In this document: in pieces, positions 1-8,025 of the stretch | Position numbering within the stretch: the stretch's first letter is position 1 | How the letters are laid out: each line of letters opens with the position of its first letter | Assembly (NCBI GenBank): GCA_044238735.1 | Contig: JBIICS010000021.1 | Span: 1-28,708, forward strand | DNA: 28,708 bases | Reading direction: 5' to 3' | Source: JBIICS01 sp044238735 | GTDB lineage: Bacteria; Bacteroidota; Bacteroidia; UBA4408 | Notes under the pieces: model-generated | Databases searched by the model: none | Seen by the model: the letters and a program-made list of their open reading frames with translations, nothing else | What the model was told of the DNA's origin: nothing | Translations under genes and position numbers: made by a program

Positions 1-911
1 GAGGGTTCATGAGCTTTAGTATTAATGGGATCGGGAAGTTTTTCGGGCTTACTCCACATATTTCCCACAAGATTAGAAACATAAATATTTCCATCTCCTT
101 TATCATCGCGGTATATATATAAACTTTGACCATCCGGTGATAAACTGATGGTAGCATCGTGTCTGTCGGTATTAATGGGTTCGCCAATATTTTTAATCTC
201 AGTCCATTCGCCGTTAATTTTAGATGAAATGTAAATATCCTCACAAGGTTCATTAATAAACTCATCGAAACAATTTCCGGTAGAACCTTCCCTTCTGGAA
301 GTAATAATGAGGACCGACTCATCAGCCGAAATAACGGGAACATAATCGGGGTACTTAGAATTTATAGAACCGGATAAAAGGTCTACAAAAACTCGTTTTG
401 GATTTTTAATCAATTCCTTTCCGCTATTACATTCTGCAATGTGTTTATTTAATTTGGCAATATCTGCATCGCCCAATTTTTTTCCATTTTTAGTTCGATA
501 AGCATTTAAGTGTTGAATAGCTTTATCAAACTGATCATCCAGTTGATAGGCACAACCCAATTGATATTCGGCTTCAGGATGAATATCAGGATTTAAATCA
601 ATTGCCTTTTGAATATACTCCCATGCATGGGATTTATCAGCGCTGTGCAGTAAACAATTTCCAATTTTAAAATTCAATTCGGAGTTATTAGGATTAAATT
701 CCTGAGCTTTTAGATAAAAAGGTAAAGCATTTCTAAAGAGCATTTCACTTTGTTTATATAATTCATCGCCCCTTTTTAAATTTTCTTTAGCTTCTTTTAA
801 TTGTTCTTTTCTATCCGAAAAATTATCCTTCGAAAATTCTACACTTTTAGTTTGAGCAAAAGTTGCTGAACTCAACACTAACAGGATTAGATTTAAAAAT
901 ATTTTTTTCAT
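1..911 (-). CDS. TPR plus PD40 beta-propeller exported protein (PorE/OmpA-family-like), 3' part missing
   Basis: Reading in from the ATG at 911-909, the frame stays open to the left edge, giving about 303 codons of a longer gene. A signal peptide (MKKIFLNLILLVLSSATFAQ) is followed by helical TPR-like repeats (about residues 25-130) and then a PD40/WD40-like propeller, seen in 'LSPDGQSLYIYRDDKGDGNI' and 'WSKPEKLPDPINT' (about residues 165-303). In Bacteroidota this order often continues into a carboxypeptidase-regulatory-like domain and an OmpA peptidoglycan-binding domain, as in the T9SS-associated PorE; those parts would lie outside the window. There is no lipobox cysteine after the signal peptide, unlike PorE, which is a lipoprotein. 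It starts 7 bases after the stop of the TPR gene at 919-1977, so the two are probably co-transcribed. Domain content is fairly sure; assignment to PorE itself is not. Confidence 0.75.
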   Translation of the reverse strand, partial: MKKIFLNLILLVLSSATFAQTKSVEFSKDNFSDRKEQLKEAKENLKRGDELYKQSEMLFRNALPFYLKAQEFNPNNSELNFKIGNCLLHSADKSHAWEYIQKAIDLNPDIHPEAEYQLGCAYQLDDQFDKAIQHLNAYRTKNGKKLGDADIAKLNKHIAECNSGKELIKNPKRVFVDLLSGSINSKYPDYVPVISADESVLIITSRREGSTGNCFDEFINEPCEDIYISSKINGEWTEIKNIGEPINTDRHDATISLSPDGQSLYIYRDDKGDGNIYVSNLVGNMWSKPEKLPDPINTKAHEP

Positions 912-918
912 ACTTGTG

Positions 919-1977
919 TTATTTACAATCGCGGTTAGCATACGTGTTTCCTGTTTTAATTCCCAATTCGCCGGCTTTAGCCCAATCCTGACAGGCTCCT
1001 TTTTCATCGCGCAGCATTTCTTTTGCAATACCTCTATTTAAGTATGCTTGTGCATACTTTGCATCCAGATCAATTGCCTTAGAAGCATTTTCACTTGCCT
1101 TTTTAAAATCCTTAAGTTTTATGTAACTCGATGCAAGATTATTATAAGCATAAGCATATTTGGGGTTAATTTTTATACAAGATTCAAAATCAGAAATGGC
1201 TCCTTTATAATCTCCCTTATCATGTTTTGCAGCACCTCTGTTGTTAAGAGCGAGAACATATTTCGGATTAACCTCAACAGCCTTTGAAAATGACTCTATA
1301 GCCTCGTCATATTTTTCTTTATGCCGGAGCGCTGTTCCCAAATTATTATATGCAAAAGCCATTTTATTATTTAATTGAACCGCCTTCTTGTAATCAGCAA
1401 TGGCGTGATCATAGTCATTTAACTGCTTATATGCACTTCCTCTGTCGTTGTAAGCGTATGCATACTCTTCGTCTATGATTAAAGCCTTATTAAACTCTGT
1501 TAATGCTTCCTGAAACTCACTCTTTTCGAAAAGGATTCCGCCAGCGTAGTAATGAGCCTTTGCATTAGCGGGATTTAGTTCTGCCGACTTTTTAAAATCT
1601 TCGAATGCAATATCTTTTTTGCTTGAGGTATAATTAATTTGAGCACGGTGATAATAACCCTGATCAATATTTGGATGAAACTCAATATATTTATTTACAT
1701 CCTCTAAAGCGCCTGCATAATCCTTTATCTCGAGTTTTGCTGTGCTCCTGTTAAACCAAGCATTATCGAAATCGGGTTTTAACTCTATTGCCTTATTAAA
1801 GAAAATTATGGCGGAGTTAAAATCTTTTTTTCCCAGAGCCTCAGTACCTTGGTTATAGGCTTTTTCTGCTTCGAGTGCAGGGGTTGTAGCGTCTATTCGT
1901 ATGGTATCGCTCTGAGAAAAAGCTTTTGATAAAACCAGAAAAATAATTGTTACTGTAAATACTATAATTTTAACCAT
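919..1977 (-). CDS. Exported tetratricopeptide-repeat protein, nine TPRs
   Basis: A 352-residue protein starts with a signal peptide (MVKIIVFTVTIIFLVLSKAFSQ). From about residue 38 it consists almost wholly of nine tandem 34-residue TPRs, recognisable by recurring 'AYNNLG/AYNDRG' at the start and 'A(I/L)xDFxKAxELNPxxA' at the end of each unit. The last unit ends in an acidic 'CQDWAKAGELG' motif often seen at the close of such Bacteroidota proteins. TPRs form a superhelix that binds peptides or partner proteins; with an export signal and no lipobox it should act in the periplasm. The downstream gene also begins with TPRs and lies 7 bases away, so the pair may form one complex. No enzymatic domain is present and the partner is unknown. 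Confidence 0.85.
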   Translation of the reverse strand: MVKIIVFTVTIIFLVLSKAFSQSDTIRIDATTPALEAEKAYNQGTEALGKKDFNSAIIFFNKAIELKPDFDNAWFNRSTAKLEIKDYAGALEDVNKYIEFHPNIDQGYYHRAQINYTSSKKDIAFEDFKKSAELNPANAKAHYYAGGILFEKSEFQEALTEFNKALIIDEEYAYAYNDRGSAYKQLNDYDHAIADYKKAVQLNNKMAFAYNNLGTALRHKEKYDEAIESFSKAVEVNPKYVLALNNRGAAKHDKGDYKGAISDFESCIKINPKYAYAYNNLASSYIKLKDFKKASENASKAIDLDAKYAQAYLNRGIAKEMLRDEKGACQDWAKAGELGIKTGNTYANRDCK

Positions 1978-1983
1978 AAACTT

Positions 1984-1991
1984 TATTTTTG
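1984..1991 (+). promoter_or_regulatory. Possible -7 box for the thioredoxin-like gene
   Basis: TATTTTTG fits the Bacteroidota -7 consensus TAnnTTTG and lies 42 bases before the TTG start at 2034. No TTTG is seen at the right distance upstream, so this is only a half match in an AT-rich region. Confidence 0.25.
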
Positions 1992-2033
1992 TTTGAGCGT
2001 TAGTTTATAAAAATAACTAAAAATTCCAATTCT

Positions 2034-2645
2034 TTGAACAATAGCATTACTGAGGATACAATTAAAAAATCATTAAGTTTTGATTCTTTTATTCGTTTAA
2101 TAAAGCACCTCATTGAGATCAACAAAACTACCGGAGCAGAGCAAACAGAGGATAAGATTAAATACAATAAAATAAACCTTCAGCGCATACAAAGAAGTGA
2201 AAAAACATTTGTAATACTTCCTGAAACCGAGCGTTTTATTAAATCTATAAAATCCAGACAATATTGGTTAATAATAGCAGAGGCCTGGTGTGGAGATGTT
2301 TCGCAGAATCTGGCTCCTTTGTATATAATGTCTAAATTAAATCCGCTTATTAGTTATCATATCATTTTAAGGGATGATAATCCGGAAATTATTAATAACT
2401 ATCTAACCGAAGGAACACAATCGATACCGAAGCTTATCATTTTAGATGAAGATTTAAAAGAACTTGGCGTTTGGGGGCCCAGGCCCAGAAGTGCCTTTGA
2501 AATTCTTAAACGATTTAAGGCTAACCCTCAAATTTCAAAAGAACAATTCCACCACGATTTACACCTTTGGTATTTTAGAGACCGAGGGTTTGAAATACAA
2601 AACGAAATTATGGAGTTAGAAAAAGAAATGTTAAACCAAATTTAA
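2034..2645 (+). CDS. Thioredoxin-fold protein with single-cysteine WCGD motif
   Basis: A cytosolic protein of 203 residues without signal peptide. Its core 'WLIIAEAWCGDVSQNLAPL' (Cys86) has the position and context of a thioredoxin active site, but the second cysteine is missing (WCGD instead of WCxxC). A cis-proline-like 'SIPKLIILD' (Pro132) and 'WGPRP' follow. This matches the Thioredoxin_9 type of family common in Bacteroidota and Firmicutes; the exact substrate is not known. A one-cysteine site would suit a monothiol, peroxiredoxin-like or bacillithiol-type role rather than dithiol exchange. The start is TTG: the next in-frame Met (residue 99) would remove the active site, and residues 1-80 look like normal coding sequence. 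Its last 15 bases overlap the convergent gene at 2631-3155. Confidence 0.8.
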   Translation: MNNSITEDTIKKSLSFDSFIRLIKHLIEINKTTGAEQTEDKIKYNKINLQRIQRSEKTFVILPETERFIKSIKSRQYWLIIAEAWCGDVSQNLAPLYIMSKLNPLISYHIILRDDNPEIINNYLTEGTQSIPKLIILDEDLKELGVWGPRPRSAFEILKRFKANPQISKEQFHHDLHLWYFRDRGFEIQNEIMELEKEMLNQI

Positions 2646-3155
2646 TCTATCGTTAAGTAGTTTTGCCAAACTTTGCAGCATTGGTTGTTTAATTGGATCA
2701 GCTGATAAATAAGCCTTTTCAAGTTTATCGATATTTAAACTAATTTCTTCGGAATTAAAAGGAGGATTAAAAGTTTCAATTACTGTAATCGCTTCAATTC
2801 CTACCAAATAATCTTCATTAATTACCTGCTCAACAAAAAAACTGAGGTGATTACTATAATCAAGGCCATTTTCCCAACATGCCGCTATAAGTTCTGGTTT
2901 ATAAATACTGTATTTTGGATTAGAGATGGCATTAACATAAATATTAACCGCATTTTTATTTTTAACATTATTAAGCAGTGTTAAAATTTCTTCCTTAATT
3001 ACCTCACTACCGGTATTAACAAGTAAATCAAATAAAGGAACTAAAACATCTTCGTTACCATCTTCTTTTAATTGTTTAATTGCTTTTAATGAGGTTGCCT
3101 CAGAACCCGAAAAAAGTTCACCAATTAATTGCTTTTGTTTTTCATTAAGTGCCAT
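2631..3155 (-). CDS. HEAT-repeat-like conserved hypothetical protein
   Basis: A 174-residue acidic, helix-rich protein without signal peptide or membrane segment. Segments such as 'ATSLKAIKQLKEDGNEDVLV', 'GSEVIKEEILTLLNNVKNKN' and 'EQVINEDYLVGIEAITVIET' have the paired-helix pattern of HEAT/Armadillo repeats, which usually serve as protein-binding scaffolds. I do not recognise a named family. It overlaps the tail of the convergent thioredoxin-like gene by 15 bases. The metalloprotease terminator lies just before its start, so it is probably transcribed separately. Confidence 0.75.
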   Translation of the reverse strand: MALNEKQKQLIGELFSGSEATSLKAIKQLKEDGNEDVLVPLFDLLVNTGSEVIKEEILTLLNNVKNKNAVNIYVNAISNPKYSIYKPELIAACWENGLDYSNHLSFFVEQVINEDYLVGIEAITVIETFNPPFNSEEISLNIDKLEKAYLSADPIKQPMLQSLAKLLNDRLNLV

Positions 3156-3172
3156 GTTTCAAAGTTAAAAAG

Positions 3173-3204
3173 AAAAGGCGAACCTAATAATTGATTCGCC
3201 TTTT
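3173..3204 (-). terminator. Rho-independent terminator of the metalloprotease gene
   Basis: A perfect 10-bp stem (AAAAGGCGAA at 3173-3182 paired with TTCGCCTTTT at 3195-3204) encloses a 12-base loop. Read on the minus strand it is followed by TTTTCTTTTT. It sits 26 bases past the stop of the metalloprotease gene. The A-rich other flank means it could also stop plus-strand transcripts coming from the thioredoxin-like gene. Confidence 0.85.
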
Positions 3205-3230
3205 TTAAAAGAATAAAAACAGTAAAGTGT

Positions 3231-4574
3231 TTATTTTACAATTAGCACTTTTTGGGTAGCAATATTTCTGCTTTTGCTGTAGGCTTTTACAAAATAAGTG
3301 CCGGCATAAATACCATTAAGATCTAATGCCATTTCGTTTACCAAACTTTCATTAATTAAATTTAAAACTGATTTACCTAATACGTCTATCAATTCTATTT
3401 TATGGAGTTGATTGCCGATAGTGGTTACCGTTAATATATCATTTGCAGGGTTTGGGTAAATTCTGGTATTTTTTTCAATAAGAGCACTATTTAATCCGGC
3501 CGGTTGTAATAACGTATTACGAGGTCCATCGAGCGTAGCATGCATGTGTGCAACCTGGCCGGCTGTAAACATGTTCATACACGTTTCAGTAGAATAATCC
3601 ATATAGTTTTCAATTAAATCGGGAGCATCAATTGATGTCCAGGCCAGAGTATCAAGGCAGGAATTTTTAGTAGTATCACAATCGAAATTAGACTGTGCAT
3701 CTGCTTTTGGAGTATCTGCAATACCATCATTACCTGAACAATTGTTACCCCCTCCGCCAAGTCCACCTCCATCGCCCCAAATATGACGCAAGCCTAAATA
3801 ATGACCAAACTCATGAGAGGCCGTTCTCCCTCTAATAACAAGGTTGTTGGTGCCATCTGCGCTAATTGGGTTGGGGTTATTTCTACCAATACATCGGTAA
3901 TCAATTACTACTCCATCCTCCCCTTTTACGTCTGCCTCGGAGCCGGCTGGCCAATTAGCAAGTGTAGCAGGAGGAAATGCAAATCCTAAAATTTGCCCTG
4001 CCGGAATACCAAAAATAGTTAAAGGTTGAATCTTACAAACCCACAGGTTTATAAAATGATCTGGATCAACAGCCGAGCTCCCACCTAATGAATCCCATTT
4101 CATTTGATTAGGAGTACCACCCGCCAGAAGATTAGGTGTAAATAGAACACTTGTTTGTTTCCTAACCACCTGAGCCAGATTAAAGTGAATTCTGGAGCTG
4201 GATGCAATTGGATTAAAAAGAAATCTCAAATTATTAGTATCAGGATTTAGCCTGTTGTAATCTTCATTTAATACCTCTATTTGCGATTGAATGATGCTAT
4301 CGGCAAGATTTTCGGCAGGATCTTTCCAAACCACATGCACTACAACGTTTACTGTATAGTCGCCATTGGTTCTTTTTGCATTTGAGGATTGCTGTATTTC
4401 TTTAAAAGTTCTATCAGAGGCCTCTTTGAATCCCGGAAATCTTTTCTCCAGATCTTTTTTTACTAAATCATCTCCGCAATAAATTTTACTGCTGTTTTGA
4501 GCTTTTGCTGTATTTACAAAAACTCCGGCGCCTATTAGAGCAAGACCGATTGCTGTTTTGTATAATTTTTTCAT
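3231..4574 (-). CDS. Secreted M43 (pappalysin-type) zinc metalloprotease with T9SS sorting domain
   Basis: A 447-residue secreted endopeptidase. The start at 4574 is chosen because 'MKKLYKTAIGLALIGAGVFV' begins a normal signal peptide; an upstream in-frame ATG at 4604 only adds ten polar residues. The zinc site HEFGHYLGLRH (about residues 254-264; HExxHxxGxxH) and the Met-turn 'ENYMDYS' (about 322-328) place it in the metzincin M43 family. Cysteines between the two motifs ('NNCSGNDGIADTP', 'FDCDTTKNSCLD') are typical of that family. The C-terminus from about residue 371 ('RIYPNPANDILTV', 'IDVLGKSV', 'GIYAGTYFVKAYSKS') is a T9SS type A sorting domain, so the enzyme should cross the outer membrane and be attached or released. 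Its natural substrate is unknown. A strong terminator follows. Confidence 0.93.
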   Translation of the reverse strand: MKKLYKTAIGLALIGAGVFVNTAKAQNSSKIYCGDDLVKKDLEKRFPGFKEASDRTFKEIQQSSNAKRTNGDYTVNVVVHVVWKDPAENLADSIIQSQIEVLNEDYNRLNPDTNNLRFLFNPIASSSRIHFNLAQVVRKQTSVLFTPNLLAGGTPNQMKWDSLGGSSAVDPDHFINLWVCKIQPLTIFGIPAGQILGFAFPPATLANWPAGSEADVKGEDGVVIDYRCIGRNNPNPISADGTNNLVIRGRTASHEFGHYLGLRHIWGDGGGLGGGGNNCSGNDGIADTPKADAQSNFDCDTTKNSCLDTLAWTSIDAPDLIENYMDYSTETCMNMFTAGQVAHMHATLDGPRNTLLQPAGLNSALIEKNTRIYPNPANDILTVTTIGNQLHKIELIDVLGKSVLNLINESLVNEMALDLNGIYAGTYFVKAYSKSRNIATQKVLIVK

Positions 4575-4667
4575 TTTTAATGCTTGGTTCACGCAAGTAA
4601 CCAAATTAAAACTGAGAATTTATTTCTCCCTTTATACTATAAATCAGATTAAATGTCGCTCTACCGC

Positions 4668-5537
4668 TTACAACACATTATTCAACTGTTCTTTAATTTT
4701 CTCCAATTCATCTTTCATTTGTACCACCAGTTTCTGAATTTCCGCATCATTGGCCTTGCTTCCGATCGTATTTATTTCCCTACCAATTTCCTGAGAAATA
4801 AACCCCAATTTTCTGCCGGGTGCTTTTTCTTTACATGTTTTGATGAAATAATCTAAATGAGTTTTAAGCCTTACCTTTTCTTCTGTAATATCGTTACGTT
4901 CTAAGAAATAAATAAGTTCTTGTTCGAAGCGATTATTGTCGATTTGTTTTTTGTCGATTTGATCATCAAGTTTTTTTTGTAGACGATTTTTAATTTGAGG
5001 CAATCTGTTCTTATCGGCGCCCTCCACTTTCCTTAAAAGTTGTTCGATGCCGGTAATTCTGTTCATCAAATCCTTTTCCAGCGATTTACCCTCATCTGTA
5101 CGGTGCTTTACAAAAAGTTCCAAAGCAGATTTAAAAGCTTTTAAAATCAATTTCCAATCCTTGTCGTTTAATTCCTCGCTTTTATTATCAAATACATTAG
5201 GCATTTTTAAAGCCAGGTCAAGTAAATTAGTAGAATTCGACTTCAGTTCTCTATCTAACTTAGCTAATTGCTTATAATACGATTTAAGAAGTTCTTCGTT
5301 AATAATTTTATCGTTTACAATACTGGAGTTTTCAAAGAAGATTGCGATATCAATTTTACCCCTTTCTGCAAATTCAGCAATTAGGCCTCTTAAATCATTT
5401 TCTTTATCACGAATTAAATTATTTAACCTGAAATTTAAATCAAGTTGCTTACTGTTAACCGATTTAATTTCAATATTAACTTTTGAAGATTTTAATTGAA
5501 CACTACTTCGGCCAAAGCCTGTCATGGAAAGAATCAT
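4668..5537 (-). CDS. yicC: YicC/YloC family endoribonuclease
   Basis: A 289-residue cytosolic protein, close to the usual family length. The N-terminal hallmark 'MTGFGRSS' (about residues 5-12) and 'EIKSVNSKQLDLNFRL' define the YicC-like N-terminal domain. The C-terminal 'FISQEIGREINTIGSKANDA' is the signature of the former DUF1732 domain. Members have been shown to be a conserved group of endoribonucleases. The start codon overlaps the stop of the EamA transporter by 4 bases (5534-5537), which suggests translational coupling. In many Bacteroidota yicC is followed by gmk and nadD; here the next gene is the metalloprotease about 93 bases away, so that arrangement is broken. Confidence 0.93.
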   Translation of the reverse strand: MILSMTGFGRSSVQLKSSKVNIEIKSVNSKQLDLNFRLNNLIRDKENDLRGLIAEFAERGKIDIAIFFENSSIVNDKIINEELLKSYYKQLAKLDRELKSNSTNLLDLALKMPNVFDNKSEELNDKDWKLILKAFKSALELFVKHRTDEGKSLEKDLMNRITGIEQLLRKVEGADKNRLPQIKNRLQKKLDDQIDKKQIDNNRFEQELIYFLERNDITEEKVRLKTHLDYFIKTCKEKAPGRKLGFISQEIGREINTIGSKANDAEIQKLVVQMKDELEKIKEQLNNVL

Positions 5538-6421
5538 ATTGATTTTGGTTTTAAACTTATTAAATAGATACCGGTAAAGATAATGAGGGCGGCACTTACT
5601 TTAACGATTGTAATTTTATCTGTACCTAAAAGCATCGCCACTAAAGCTGCCAGAAAGGGTTGCAGATATATATAAAAACTAACAATGCCCGGATTCAATT
5701 TCTTTAAGCCATAATTATTTCCTAAATATGCAAGATAGGTAACGGCCACCACCACAAAAGCTGTGGCCCAATATAAACCCGGTGTAAAAAATTCCCACTT
5801 AACCTCACCAAGCTCTTTAAATCCAAACGGAGCAACCAGCAACAATCCAATTAAAAACATCCATTTAGAGATAGTAACTACATGGTATTTTTGAATTAAT
5901 GGTTTAGCTATTACCAGATAGATAGCAAAAGAGCTGGCGTTTATTAATATAAAAAAATCACCCAAAGGATTTCCATTACTCATGTTCACTTTTTTTCCAC
6001 TTAGAATGAGCAACAAGGCACCAGCAATACCCAGCGTAATTCCACTTACTTTATACCAGGTAAATTTTTCTTTAAGCAGGTAATGAGATATAATCACCAC
6101 TAATACCGGTGTACAAATCATAATAATAGAAGCATTTATAGGTACCGTTAAATTTAAACCGGCAAAAAACATAAGCTGATTAAGTGCTACTCCAAAAAAA
6201 CCACACCAAAATAAACGCTTGTAATCTTCCTTGGCAATTTCTTCTTTTATCATTAAGCCACTTAGCCAAAACAATAACGTAGCTCCCAAAACTCTAAGCA
6301 AAATAAAACCGAAGGGTTTAATATGAACAGGCATTACCAATTTAGCAATACTGTAATTGGCGCCGTAAATTAAGTTTGCTGAGAATATAGCTAAATGACC
6401 GATTATAGATTTGTTAGCCAT
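5534..6421 (-). CDS. EamA/DMT-family transporter, ten membrane helices
   Basis: A 295-residue, strongly hydrophobic protein with two tandem EamA domains, giving about ten transmembrane helices. The first repeat begins 'GHLAIFSANLIYGANYSIAK' and the second 'GDFFILINASSFAIYLVIAK'. 'NPGIVSFYIYLQPFLAALVA' near the end is the typical helix-9 region of drug/metabolite exporters. It should sit in the inner membrane and export small metabolites or amino acids; the substrate cannot be told from sequence. It overlaps the ArsC/Spx-like gene upstream by 8 bases and yicC downstream by 4 bases, so the three genes form one compact operon. Confidence 0.92.
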   Translation of the reverse strand: MANKSIIGHLAIFSANLIYGANYSIAKLVMPVHIKPFGFILLRVLGATLLFWLSGLMIKEEIAKEDYKRLFWCGFFGVALNQLMFFAGLNLTVPINASIIMICTPVLVVIISHYLLKEKFTWYKVSGITLGIAGALLLILSGKKVNMSNGNPLGDFFILINASSFAIYLVIAKPLIQKYHVVTISKWMFLIGLLLVAPFGFKELGEVKWEFFTPGLYWATAFVVVAVTYLAYLGNNYGLKKLNPGIVSFYIYLQPFLAALVAMLLGTDKITIVKVSAALIIFTGIYLISLKPKSI

Positions 6422-6776
6422 TCGTTTTTAAATAGGTGATTAATTTTTCGATTGTTTCTTTGCTATTTCCAATAAAAATATTTTCATCCAATATAAATAC
6501 CGGTCGTTTTAAAAAAGTATAATCACTTAAAATAAAAGTCCTAAAATCCTTTTCGTTCAAATTCTTATTCTTAAGATCCAGTTCTTTATACTTACGTGAA
6601 ATCTTACTAAATAAGGCTTCGTAACTTCCGCTTAGTTTGTGTAATTTATTAAGTTGCTCTTCTGTTAGGGGGTGTTTTTTTATATCTTGTTTATCAATTA
6701 TAGCATGACATTCAACCTCCTTTAATATACGTTTACAGGTATCGCAGGAAGAAAGATAATATGCCTTTAGTTTCAT
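6414..6776 (-). CDS. ArsC/Spx-family thioredoxin-fold protein
   Basis: A small 120-residue cytosolic protein with the ArsC/Spx layout. A CDTC motif (Cys11, Cys14) follows the first beta strand, then 'HPLTEEQLNKL' and a late 'KRPVFILDE' (Arg91-Pro92), which corresponds to the conserved Arg-Pro of arsenate-reductase-like proteins. The CxxC is typical of the Spx/MgsR/YfgD branch; which of arsenate reduction, another thiol redox reaction or Spx-type regulation applies cannot be decided. It is the first gene of the ArsC-like, EamA, YicC operon, with an 8-base overlap to EamA. There is no arsR or arsenite pump nearby, which speaks somewhat against arsenic resistance. Confidence 0.85.
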   Translation of the reverse strand: MKLKAYYLSSCDTCKRILKEVECHAIIDKQDIKKHPLTEEQLNKLHKLSGSYEALFSKISRKYKELDLKNKNLNEKDFRTFILSDYTFLKRPVFILDENIFIGNSKETIEKLITYLKTNG

Positions 6777-6845
6777 AAATTATTAAATCATCTAAAAATA
6801 GTGCTTTAAATATAGATTAATAAATATTATTTATACATTAGAGCA

Positions 6846-7913
6846 ATGTCAGAACCCACAAATAGTGTTTTAAAACGGTTTAGGCCGGGAAAAATACTTA
6901 TCCCCATTGCCATTGGGTTAATTTCTGCATCTTATCTGCTTTTCAAAAATTTTAATGTACATGCGTTTGATCATGTAGTTTGGACCAATACCTCTACAGT
7001 ATGGATCTTAATTGCGGTTTTAATGTTAGTGGTTCGCGATTTAGCTTATATGATTAGAATTAGAGTACTAACCGACAATAAACTGAGCTGGAGGCATTCA
7101 TTTGATGTAATTATGTTGTGGGAATTTGCATCCGCGTTGGTACCTCCTTCTTTAGGTGGTGGATTTGCTTTTGCGATTTATATTTTAAACAAAGAGAAAA
7201 TAGATTTAGGCAAAAGTATAGCCGTTATATTATTTACTTCGTTTCTTGATGGTATTTTTTTATTAGTTATGGCTATATTTTCATATTACGTTGCGGGGCG
7301 TGCAGAGCTTTTTGGAAATTTAAATATTCAATTACCCGGTTTTCTTAAAAGCATTATAAACACCCAAAGCATTGAATATACCTTTTGGGTTATTTTCTTT
7401 TTAATGGCTTTTTATAAATTATTGGTAGCATATGCGCTATTTATTAATGCCCTATCGGTAGGAAAATTACTCAACACCATCTTTTCTTTACCATTTTTAA
7501 AAAGATGGAAAGATGATGCTGCGGGTACTGCTAATGAATTAGTAATTGCATCCCGTCAATTAAAAGGTAAATCTTTTGTTTATTGGTTAAAATCATTGGG
7601 TTCGACATTCTTAAGTTGGACAGCCCGCTTTTTATTAATCAATTTTATTGTAATGGCCTTTAATCCCGAATTAAGCTCTCACCTGGTTTTGTTTTGTAAA
7701 CAAGTAGTTATTGGAATGTTAAATATTGCAAGCCCAACCCCCGGTGGTTCAGGAACATCAGAATTATTGTTTTCTGAATTTTTTAAAAACGAGCTGGGAA
7801 ATAATCTCGGTTTGGCCGCTGCATTAGCCGTTCTATGGAGGTTATTGAGTTATTATCCTTATCTTTTTGTTGGTGCTTTTGTTTTACCCAGGTGGATTAA
7901 ACGCAATTTTTAA
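6846..7913 (+). CDS. LPG-synthase transmembrane-domain (flippase-like) membrane protein
   Basis: A 355-residue integral membrane protein with about eight hydrophobic helices, beginning 'ILIPIAIGLISASYLLF'. The motif SPTPGGSGTSE (about residues 297-307), followed by a helical C-terminus, is the hallmark of the lysylphosphatidylglycerol-synthase transmembrane family (formerly UPF0104). 'PPSLGGGFAFAI' in the middle is the other conserved re-entrant-like segment. The soluble aminoacyl-transferase domain of MprF is absent, so this is the stand-alone membrane part, often thought to move or bind lipids. Substrate unknown. It is transcribed divergently from the ArsC-like operon, with 69 bases between them. 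I see no clear terminator after it. Confidence 0.88.
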   Translation: MSEPTNSVLKRFRPGKILIPIAIGLISASYLLFKNFNVHAFDHVVWTNTSTVWILIAVLMLVVRDLAYMIRIRVLTDNKLSWRHSFDVIMLWEFASALVPPSLGGGFAFAIYILNKEKIDLGKSIAVILFTSFLDGIFLLVMAIFSYYVAGRAELFGNLNIQLPGFLKSIINTQSIEYTFWVIFFLMAFYKLLVAYALFINALSVGKLLNTIFSLPFLKRWKDDAAGTANELVIASRQLKGKSFVYWLKSLGSTFLSWTARFLLINFIVMAFNPELSSHLVLFCKQVVIGMLNIASPTPGGSGTSELLFSEFFKNELGNNLGLAAALAVLWRLLSYYPYLFVGAFVLPRWIKRNF

Positions 7914-7966
7914 TTGCATACTTCTAAAATTAAAAAATCCTCAAAAATAAATTTTAGATATCAAGA

Positions 7967-7998
7967 TTTGTAGTTTGACGATTTATGGTCTAATTTTG
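7967..7998 (+). promoter_or_regulatory. Bacteroidota-type promoter of the first SprB-repeat gene
   Basis: TTTG (7967-7970), a 20-base spacer and TAATTTTG (7991-7998) match the -33/-7 consensus TTTG-N19-21-TAnnTTTG exactly. The start at 8026 lies 27 bases after the -7 box. An upstream in-frame ATG at 7975 would lie inside the promoter, which supports 8026. Confidence 0.75.
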
Positions 7999-8025
7999 AC
8001 GACGTTTACTAATAATTACAGCCTC

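Noticed and set aside
3160..3167. Minus-strand TAACTTTG, a -7-like box for the HEAT-like gene
   Set aside because: It lies so close to the start that the transcript would be leaderless, and no -33 box is present at the right distance.
4575..4604. Ten extra N-terminal residues on the metalloprotease
   Set aside because: The normal MKK-type signal peptide starts at 4574; the extra residues are polar and not typical.
7975..8025. Upstream ATG for the first SprB-repeat gene
   Set aside because: It lies between the -33 and -7 boxes of the promoter; the signal peptide begins at 8026.
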